From assembly GCA_016708845.1 (NCBI GenBank), contig JADJFB010000006.1, positions 1-24,248 on the forward strand: 24,248 nt of DNA, written 5' to 3'. The DNA comes from Bacteroidota bacterium (GTDB taxonomy: Bacteria > Bacteroidota > Bacteroidia > B-17B0 > Aurantibacillaceae). The position numbers and the translations under genes are program-made. The notes under the pieces are model-generated. The model was not told the DNA's origin, ran no database searches, and was given only the letters and a program-made list of their open reading frames with translations. Positions 17,646 to 24,248 of the stretch are shown here, piece by piece (positions within the stretch are counted from its first letter, which is position 1; every line of letters begins with the position of its first letter).

Positions 17646-17739
17646 TTGTGAATTTTGCTTGTCTAATATAGTTATTTTGTCATAGTATGAATGTTAAAAA
17701 GGTGGATATTTTTGTCAAATCATTATTTGACCGTTGGGC

Positions 17740-17753
17740 GCATTAGGTATAAC
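17740..17753 (-). repeat. Inverted motif, right arm flanking gene B
   Basis: On the minus strand it reads gttatacctaatgc, the partner of 16188-16201. It is also one outer end of the stem-loop segment between genes B and C. Confidence 0.55.
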
Positions 17754-17911
17754 GGTTGCAAGCTAAATTCCCATTTAGAGTTTGAAACTTTGTCTACCGA
17801 AATGTTTAAATAAAGATAAATGTTTAATGGACTTTTGCAAAGCAAAAATTAACTAATTGTCTACCGCTTTTGCAAAAGCAGAAGCCGAATGCCCAAATGG
17901 GATTAAGTTGT

Positions 17912-17927
17912 GTTAGCGGTAGTTTTA
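17912..17927 (+). repeat. Inverted motif, left arm flanking gene C
   Basis: gttagcggtagtttta is identical at 15 of 16 positions to the reverse complement of 19317-19332. Similarity stops abruptly at the leading G on one side and after the A on the other. It lies 12 nt past the stop of gene C. Confidence 0.65.
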
Positions 17928-17939
17928 ATTTACGACAAA

Positions 17940-19308
17940 TCTTTTACAAAAGCATAATTATTATTGTCAATAAACTTGATAATATAAATTCCTTTACTTA
18001 ATTCTAAGTTAATTGTAATATTAAAAATTAGTTCACTTTCAGATTCTAATACTATCTCATTTTGTAAATTATAAACAATGTATTTTGTTATACCATTATT
18101 GGATATTAAATTTAACTCACCGTTTGTTGGATTAGGGAATAATTTAATGCTTTGAATAATTCATATTGATTTGTATTCAACATACTGCAATTAATGGCTA
18201 AATGGGCTAGGCAAAATAAATCGCACTTTCTTTCCATTTAAATATAATGCATTTGTTTGATAATTGCATCCAATGCCGATTATATTAGGATTATTAATTA
18301 CATCTAGGGAATCATAACTAGGGCTTGATACATATATTTTATTGTCAGGTCCTAATTTCATATCAGCGTGAGGATAATTTGAAATTGTTTAACAATAGTT
18401 TTATTAGTAAAGATATTTGGTTGTTTTACCTTGTACCGATACAATAAAGGTGAATTTTAAAATCTGATTGAGATGCTGCATATAATAAACTGTCATTTGG
18501 CGAAAAGCACGCCCCATCATTTAGACCTTCAACATCTAATTGAATTAGCGTGTTTATAGAGCCAAGATTTTTATCAAAATTTGCAAGGTAACGACGGTGG
18601 AAAAAAGTTGAAGCACCTAAGGTGCTGGCCTTGAAAGTTAATTGATCTCCTTTATTATTAAACACTAGTTTAAAATATGCTAATGTTGAATCTAATCCAA
18701 CATTCGATATAATCAAGGAAATTCCTATAGAACTCACTTGAAATGAATAAAAATTGTCGAATCAAATTTTTGCAGTTACTACCCAAAAGTCAGTTCCATT
18801 AGTATGTTTTGTTCCAGTTAACCACTCATTTGTTCCCGACAATAAATGCACAGCTTTCGTTGAAGTGATACCTCCTAATCCTCCATTTAAACTCATATCA
18901 ATTATTGAATAGTATAGGCCAGTCCCTGGACAGGTTGGTTTGCCATCTTGACCAAATAAATAATATTTGTTTGTATCGCAAGGAAATCGAATAAATATAA
19001 CAGATTGTTCAGCAGAATAGTGGCCTCCGAGACCATTTCCATTAAACATTATAAGTTATGTGTTTTATCCCAAATTGTCATTCCATTTGAATAGAAAAGT
19101 AAATTACCATTTTATCACATTGTGTTGCTGAGCCTTCTGTCAACCCCATAGCACTATTTGACAATGGAATTGGACTATCACTATTAAAGTCTAAACCAGC
19201 CCCAGGTGTTGTGGTGTTGGAAAGGGTACCGCCAAAGTACCAAATCCTATCTTCCTTTTGAGATTTCAAGTAAGTAGAATATTATAAGTATTAAAAATAT
19301 GTCTTCAT
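17940..19308 (-). CDS. T9SS sorting-domain beta-propeller-like secreted protein, gene C (heavily frameshifted)
   Basis: Joined, this encodes about 455 residues. The ATG at 19306-19308 begins a hydrophobic signal sequence (MKTYF...ILIIFYLL, with indels). Characteristic stretches follow: WYFGG ... GAGLDFNSDSPIPL ... MGLTEGSATQCD ... NGNGLGGHYSAEQS, then YYLFGQDGKPTCPGTGLYYS, GTNEWLTGTKHTNGTDFWVV, NDGACFSPNDSLLYAAS, and HADMKLGPDNKIYVSSPSYD with VINNPN and GIGCNY. This is the pattern of a common Bacteroidota surface-protein family with WD40-like repeats. The C-terminus is a T9SS sorting domain: IKLFPNPTNGELNLISNNGI, a KYIVYNLQNEIV strand and a final KFIDNNNYAF strand. At least seven frame breaks occur (about 19280, 19090, 18765, 18430, 18385, 18190, 18165). 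The gene is bracketed by a 16-bp inverted motif. Confidence 0.8.
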
Positions 19309-19316
19309 AGTATTCA

Positions 19317-19332
19317 TAAAATTACCGCTAAC
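19317..19332 (-). repeat. Inverted motif, right arm flanking gene C
   Basis: On the minus strand it reads gttagcggtaatttta, 15 of 16 identical to 17912-17927. It lies 8 nt upstream of the gene C start codon. Confidence 0.65.
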
Positions 19333-19354
19333 TACCTTATAAGCTTATCTTTAT

Positions 19355-19387
19355 AAGCATATCTTGTTGTTTTTGCAAGATATGCTT
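19355..19387. repeat. Strong hairpin upstream of gene C
   Basis: The arms aagcatatcttg (19355-19366) and caagatatgctt (19376-19387) are perfectly complementary over 12 bp around a 9-nt loop. No T-tract follows on either strand, so it is not a classical terminator. It may be a weak terminator for the minus-strand envelope operon, or the paired inner arm of a second attC-like element ending at the motif 19317-19332. Confidence 0.6.
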
Positions 19388-19520
19388 AGGGTTTATAATT
19401 TTACTAGTTTATCAAATATAATAAATTAAAAGAAAGAGTTTTCCATTAGTTAGTCAATTGATAAAAATGCAGTAGTTTCTTTAATGAAATGCAATAACCA
19501 ATCAATCTTTATAATAAATC

Positions 19521-20019
19521 TTATTTAAAAAGGGGTTTTCCCAAGTACTTAACAAGTATCGTGTCGCCTATTTTATCTTTTTTCTTCGTCTGTAACATCC
19601 TGGTATAGAATATAACTGTTGTTATTGACGTCAATACTACAATAAAATTATATTGTAATCTACCAGAAGAACGTGAACCGGATCTCGTTAAATATGTATA
19701 CTACATTTTTCCGCTAATGGTTTTACCATGGTCGCGGATTTGGTATGACACTATACTTTTTCAATAAACGTGCTAAGTAATAGACCAACAAAACTAAATG
19801 GCAAAATAAAATTCCGATGGCAAGTGCTTTATCTTTGTTTGCCGTTTTTGGGATATAAAATAACCCCATTAATCCTGCAGGAATAGCAACAGTAATTAAT
19901 AAAAATTCTAAAATTTATAATCGTGTTGATGACCTAAAATATATTTTTCGGGAATGACAATAAATCTTAGTATGCAAACCAACACAAGATAAATGAGCGC
20001 ACTGAAAATTATTTTTCAT
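19521..20019 (-). CDS. Small membrane protein, possibly DUF3592-like C-terminus (frameshifted)
   Basis: This is a reconstructed gene of about 165 residues starting at ATG 20017-20019, 14 nt after the stop of the EnvC-like gene. The first half has three hydrophobic segments: IFSALIYLVLVCILRFIVI, FLLITVAIPAGLMGLFYIP and AIGILFCHLVLLVYYLARLL. After that, readings in shifted frames give YQIRDHGKTISGK, YTYLTRSGSRSSGRLQYNF, SIDVNNNSYILYQDVTDEEK and KIGDTILVKYLGKP, a pattern like the soluble part of DUF3592-type proteins (ending GD-x-V-x-V-x-Y). Indels near 20010, 19917, 19735, 19690, 19640 and 19585 must be assumed, so the exact protein is uncertain. Function unknown; it appears to be the last gene of the envelope operon. 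Confidence 0.55.
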
Positions 20020-20033
20020 TATTCTAGAAAAAA

Positions 20034-21353
20034 CTACTTGCGTGTTAAATAACCATCCGCTAGGGTCCATGGTTTTTTGTCCTTCCAAATTTGAAGGTTC
20101 ATGCTCGTTTAGCCGCCCTCATCCATTATACCCCAATTGCCTGTTTTTAATGGCTACTTTGTCGCCTTGTTTAACAAATACATCGCCAATATTACTGTAA
20201 ACACTTAAGTACTCACCGTGACGAATGATAATTAATTTTCCGCCAGTTGAGAGATAGCAATACTAGTGACTTCACCTTCAAAAACAGCACGCGCTTGTGA
20301 GCCTTTATTCGCACAAATCTCTACACCATTATTATTCATCATAAATCCTTTGATTGCAGAGTGTTCATATTCGCCATAAGATTGACAAATAACACCTTTG
20401 TTACAGGCCAAGGTAATTTTACCCTACTGCTCGAAAAGTGCGTGCCAAGCGCTTCCGCTTCTTCTGTTAACTCAGGAGCTGTTGCTTTTACTTCTGTGTT
20501 TTAGTTTCTGCTTTAGTTTTTGGTCTTGGCTTTGTTTTATTTTTTCTGCAATTTTTTCTGCTTTGGCGGGCTTTAGCTGAAGCAATTTTAGCAGATTCTT
20601 CTTAGTTTACGTTTTATCTCTGCTTCACTAAACGTTTAATGGCAATTTGTAAATTTTCGGCATCGCGTTTTTTCTTTCTAATTCTTCTTTTAATTCTTTT
20701 CTTGTTGTTGAATTCACTTAACACAATTTCTTGTTGCTGCTTCTCACCATCTAATTGGATGTTTTTCTCTCTTCTCATTTCCTAGTAATACATTTTTCGT
20801 GTCGTTGCCCTTCTAGTTCTTTTAATTTTGTGCCCAAGACTAATTGCGTAGCAACAATTTCATCAGCTTGTTTTTACGAAATGTAGCGTATTGCTGAAAG
20901 TATTAATACGCATGTATGCTTGATTAAATCGTTCGACGAAAAACAAAAACATGATTTTAGTATACGAGTCCTGATTACGTTGCGCAAAATAAATCATCTT
21001 AGCATATTCGCTTTTTAATTTATCTAAGCTAGCTTTTAAGGCATTTATCTCTGTTACATTTTTTTTGATTCGAGAATTAATTTGCGCTAACTCACTATTA
21101 ATAGTGCTAATTAATTCTTCGCGCACTTTAATTTTGGTATTAATAACCACTATGGTATTAATTTGCGATTTTTTGCTGGCTTTAGTTTGACTTAATTGAG
21201 AGTTAAGTTGTTTGATGTCATCATTCAACTTATTTTTTTTGTTCAGTAAATCTTTTTGTGATGGTTGCCCTTTTGTTTGAGAAAAGGTGTGAAATGAAAT
21301 GCTAGTAAAAAGAATATTAAGCATAAATAATGCTAGTGTTGTTCTTTTTTCAT
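20034..21353 (-). CDS. EnvC-like murein hydrolase activator / M23 (LytM) family peptidase (frameshifted)
   Basis: This is a periplasmic protein of about 435 residues. The start ATG at 21351-21353 leads into a signal peptide (MKK..TTLALFMLNILFTSI) after one missing A. It is followed by a long coiled coil (LLNKKNKLNDDIKQLNSQLS ... INSRIKKNVTEINALKASLD) and, beyond frameshifts between about 20880 and 20420, by a C-terminal LytM domain: WPV.KGVI near 20400-20420, YGEYEHSAIKGFMMNNNGVE, ANKGSQARAVFEGEV, then KLIIIRHGEYLSVYSNIGDV and FVKQGDKVA, ending IWKDKK and MDPSGWL. Proteins of this type activate amidases during cell separation. The LytM motif H-x-H is not clear in this damaged sequence, consistent with a non-catalytic EnvC-type regulator or with errors. 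The start overlaps the DUF4292 gene end. Confidence 0.82.
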
Positions 21354-22219
21354 AGGTATAGGTTCATAGCTTTTTGGTACGTTCAGCGTTAGTTTTTGTG
21401 GCTGATTTATCTCTATGCGAACATAGTTAATTTTAAGGTCTATTTTCTTCTCTGCCTTTATCTCACATATTAACATTGTGTGGTAAAAACAGAGTCGGAC
21501 GCTAGAAATTTCTCGTATTTCGCATGAAAACTTCTGTTTGAGTTGATTACATCTTCAAAATCATTATTAATGATTTTAAAGTTACTGTGGATTTAATTCG
21601 CGATTTGTAAAGAGCGTTTTAATGAATCTTGACCACTGTTTATGCGATGTAATTTGCGTTTTCGCACGGTACTTAACAAATATTGACAGTTTTCACGGTC
21701 AATGACCGTTTCATTTTTAGTCATCGTCATCAAAATCAGCACTATTTCCAATTAAAGTCAGCTTGTATAAGGTCAAAATCTAAATCGGCATTTAATAATT
21801 GATTGATGTAGTTGAAATCGCCTTAAAATATTGTTTTTAACATATACCACCATTTTAACCGAATCGCGAGTAATCAACAGCTTTGCAATATCAATTAATC
21901 CTACTGCTTGAAGCGTGGATATCCAAATAGCACTATCTTTTTCTAGCCTTTATTCTTACATCTAAATTATGATCTTCGCCATCTATGAGTGTTTCTACAT
22001 CTGCTTTAGCGTATAGCCAGTCATATTTAAGCTCACTTTCTTTGATATGTTTTGATAATGATTTGCACTTTTAAATTGTAATCTACATCTACCTGTGGAA
22101 TCTTCTGTTTGAGTTTGAATAGCTGTCTGCTGAACATGTTTTTTGATTTACATGATAACATAACGAGCAATGTACCAATAAGACACAGATAAAAATAGAA
22201 ATATGGTTCTTTTAATCAT
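21333..22219 (-). CDS. DUF4292 family lipoprotein (frameshifted)
   Basis: The ATG at 22217-22219 directly follows the TPR gene stop (TAAATG). A lipoprotein signal can be read after one or two indels: MIKRTIFLF, then LCLIGTLLVMLSCKSKN with lipobox LLVMLSC. Further down, WISTLQAVGLIDIAKLLITR followed by DSVKMVVYVKN near 21840-21925 matches the DUF4292 signature (W-I-S ... R-x-L-I-T-x-D-S-V). The C-terminus reads KINYVRIEINQPQKLTLNVP and KSYEPIP, like other members, ending about 21333-21353 and overlapping the EnvC-like start. Many frame breaks lie between 21480 and 22180. DUF4292 proteins are outer-membrane-associated lipoproteins of unknown function with an LolA/LolB-like fold by analogy. The call rests on the signature plus gene order. 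Confidence 0.7.
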
Positions 22220-23980
22220 TTAACTTTCTTCCGCAATTTTTATCCAAAATTCTGAACCTGAATCTGTTTCCTTAGCATCTATCCAATATTTTAAGGCTTC
22301 TTCTTTTCTATCTAATTTGTATAATACATCACCATAATGCTCGGCAATAGCACTTTTACTGCCAATTTTCACAGCACGTGCTAACCAAACTTCTGCTTCC
22401 TTATATTTACCTTGCTGATATAAAATCCAACCATAGGTATCTAAATAAGAACGATTATTTGGAGATAACTCATTGCTTCTTCTTGAAAATTTTTCAGCTT
22501 TCTCTAACTTTTCTTTTCTTAGTGACAAATAGTAAGCGTAGTTGTTTAAAATAGAAGCATTATCCGGATCTATTTTCAAAGCATCATCAAATGCTTTGTC
22601 TGATTTTTCGTATTGTTTATTGCAGTTATAGGCTTCTCCTAAGCTAGAGTAAAAGTCGATTAATAATAGATTATTATTGTATACAAATTCTAATCCATCC
22701 GTAAATGATTCGATGGCTTTAGTATAGTTTTTTAAAGTTGTGTTTGAAATGCCGTTAAAAAAATAAGGTAATGGTTGATTAGGAAATAACTCCATCGCCT
22801 CATAACTATGAGCTTCCAACGATTTATATTCCCCTAATTCAGCTTCTGTTCCCATTAATTGTGTCCAGATGTTATAGCTACTCTTGTCTAATTTAATAGC
22901 TAGTTCGTATTCATCACGTGCTTCTTTTACTTTTTTATCTTTCAATAAAAAATCAGCTTTGATGCTATGAACTTCAGCAGAATTTGAGTTTACTCTTTAA
23001 TGCAATGTCACATAATTCGTCTGCTTGTTTTTTATATTCTTCATTCACTTCAGATAGTTCGTAATAGACGCTAAAATTTTTAATTTTGTTTCAACTTCTA
23101 AGTCAGAACTTTCAAATGCAATTTTAAGTTCTTTAAACATATTAGCATTGTCGTTCAATGATTTATAATAGTCTGCTAATGCTAGATGTATAATAGGATT
23201 TTTTGAATCTAATTTTAAAGCCGCTTTTGTTAATTAGCCATGCTTTTTCATTTTGATTAGTTTCCTGATAAAATTCTGACAGATACGTGTAATATCTTAT
23301 TTCACTTGGGTTTGCTGTAATCAATTTTGAATTCAGCTTACTTCATCCGTTTTTTTAATTGCTTTAGTAATTTTATTTTATTGAGCGTAAAGGCTTTTGC
23401 TTTTGTCCGAATTTTTCTAAGTCGTCAAATGTTTTAAAGATTTTTTCGTAGTTACCGCCATATACATATTCGGCAGCTAGGCTTTCGTAAAACTCTGAGC
23501 GGTTAGGATACTTTTAATTAATCGGGCATAAACTTGCGGCTTGATGAAAAACTGGCGTTTGTTATGTAAACACTCGATATACAAAAGTTGATACCATTCG
23601 TTTTTAGGATCGGCGTTAGCACACTCTTTGCCGTACTTTAGAGCATTATCATATAATCCATTAAATCGGTAGATGTTTCCTAACTCGTATTTTACGGCTG
23701 CCGAAGAAGGGTCGATTTTCAAACATTCTTTAAATGCGTTTTCGGCTAATTCAATATTGCCTTTCATTCGCTCTTTACATCCGTCAATAAAATAAAAAGC
23801 AAATTTTGTTTGATTTTCTTCAGATATGCCTTTTGTTGAAGTGTTGCTTACTTCTTTTGACGAAGTAATTGTTTCTTTTTTTGATTTACAAGAAAACATA
23901 AAGATTACCAATAATGGTAAAATTAGAGTACTAAAAATTATATTGATTTCAAATTTCAATAATATTAATTTTGATTTCAC
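22220..23980 (-). CDS. Tetratricopeptide-repeat lipoprotein (frameshifted)
   Basis: Joined, this is about 585 residues. The start is a GTG at 23978-23980 that overlaps the TGA of the upstream nucleotidyltransferase as GTGA. The N-terminus has a hydrophobic stretch ending LLVIFMFSCKSKK, a lipobox-like site, so a lipoprotein is likely. TPR units are visible throughout, for example AVKYELGNIYRFNGLYDNAL near 23640-23700 and, in the intact C-terminal part (22220-22945), PYFFNGISNTTLKNYTKAIE, SSLGEAYNCNKQYEKSDKAF, DTYGWILYQQGKYKEAEVWL and EHYGDVLYKLDRKEEALKYW. TPRs mediate protein-protein contacts. Frames break about every 60-120 bp between 22980 and 23510. From memory, TPR - DUF4292 - peptidase order is common in Flavobacteria. 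Confidence 0.85.
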
Positions 23981-24248
23981 AAAGAAAGTGTTGTGAAATC
24001 ACTCATACTGATGTCTAACGCTTTTCCTTTTACTTAAGGACCTTCGCCAATCATGCCATTTGCTATAATTGTATGACTTAATTTCTGTTAGCCTGAATGA
24101 TACTGTTTTTTTAAAACAGCATCATTTACTTCATTTCAGCTCCAATAGATACATGCGATCCAACAATAGAATTTGTAATCACTACATTTTCCCACAAAGA
24201 GGGCCTGATGATGGTACTATTTTCGGTAACGATATTTTTCCCTTGAAG
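23977..24248 (-). CDS. Sugar-phosphate nucleotidyltransferase, C-terminal end (partial, frameshifted)
   Basis: Only the last about 90 residues are in the window; the gene continues past 24248. The readable parts are GKNIVTENSTIIRPSLWENV, then ITNSIVGSHVSIGAEMK, VLKNSIIQAN, IIANGMIGEG and VKGKALDISMSDFTT. These are the left-handed beta-helix (hexapeptide-like) repeats at the C-terminus of glucose-1-phosphate thymidylyltransferase-like or mannose-1-phosphate guanylyltransferase-like enzymes, which make NDP-sugars for envelope polysaccharides. Frames break near 24135, 24085 and 24035. The stop TGA overlaps the GTG start of the TPR gene, so it is the upstream member of the envelope operon. The exact sugar specificity cannot be told. 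Confidence 0.75.

Larger units (their letters stand above)
17740..17927. repeat. attC-like imperfect stem-loop element between T9SS genes B and C
   Basis: The segment has complementary arms aattcccattt (17766-17776) and aaatgggatt (17895-17904). They extend outward through imperfectly paired caagcta and ttaagttg, with an unpaired G on one side, to outer ends ggtataac (17746-17753) and gttagcgg (17912-17919). Inside are the perfect 14-bp palindrome gcttttgcaaaagc (17866-17879), a smaller hairpin ttttgcaaagcaaaa (17833-17847), and duplicated ttgtctaccg (17790, 17857) and aaatgtttaa (17800, 17818). Outer TAAC/GTTA cores, paired inner arms and an extrahelical base are the architecture of integron attC sites; the match is structural, and no database match was checked. 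It is noncoding and fills most of the gap 17646-17939. Confidence 0.45.
19309..19520. other. Gap upstream of gene C
   Basis: This stretch is noncoding. It contains the right arm of the inverted motif around gene C, the palindrome ataagcttat (19339-19348) and a strong hairpin (19355-19387). The rest is AT-rich with nothing recognised. Confidence 0.5.

Noticed and set aside
20398..20580. Plus-strand open frame with Leu/Phe-rich sequence
   Set aside because: It is the antisense of the Lys/Glu/Ala-rich coiled coil of the EnvC-like gene, which produces false hydrophobic frames.
1..24248. tRNA, rRNA, CRISPR array or insertion sequence
   Set aside because: None was recognised on either strand. No transposase with intact motifs and no regularly spaced repeats were seen.

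Overview
The window is AT-rich Bacteroidota DNA, most likely from the Flavobacteriales or a neighbouring order. The evidence is three proteins with C-terminal type IX secretion (T9SS) sorting domains, the gene block DUF4175 - ATPase - ybeY, the block nucleotidyltransferase - TPR lipoprotein - DUF4292 lipoprotein - EnvC-like peptidase, TAnnTTTG-type promoter boxes, and no Shine-Dalgarno sequences that I could see. Many long genes are broken by single-base indels, often in homopolymers. This includes the housekeeping gene purD, so the sequence looks like an unpolished long-read assembly. I treat broken genes as single genes with sequencing frameshifts unless stated otherwise.

Layout. 1-1693 (+): 3' part of an MsbA-like lipid/multidrug ABC exporter. 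1694-2402: no confident gene. 2403-6823 (-): DUF4175 membrane/coiled-coil protein, GHKL ATPase and rRNA-maturation RNase YbeY, tightly coupled. 6943-8892 (-): dxs, the first enzyme of the MEP isoprenoid pathway, with its own terminator. 9027-10901 (+): PF10136-type membrane protein (nominally 'site-specific recombinase'). 11076-13138 (-): selD and mnmH, a two-gene unit for 2-selenouridine in tRNA. 13320-13727 (+): small, very basic secreted protein with a terminator. 13804-15089 (+): purD. 15094-19308 (-): an island of three T9SS cargo genes, called A, B and C here. 19521-24248 (-): cell-envelope operon running nucleotidyltransferase, TPR lipoprotein, DUF4292 lipoprotein, EnvC-like M23 peptidase and a small membrane protein.

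The most interesting structure is in the T9SS island. Genes B and C are each bracketed by a private pair of inverted motifs: GTTATACC... around B and GTTAGCGGTA... around C. The segment between B and C is an imperfect stem-loop with one motif of each kind at its ends. This is the geometry expected of integron-type cassettes (G|TT core sites with attC-like hairpins), although no integrase is visible and the motifs are short. The idea needs a genome-wide search.

The clean region (about 6,900-14,600) has intact reading frames. Indel density rises sharply from about 15,400 to the end, so product boundaries there are reconstructions.
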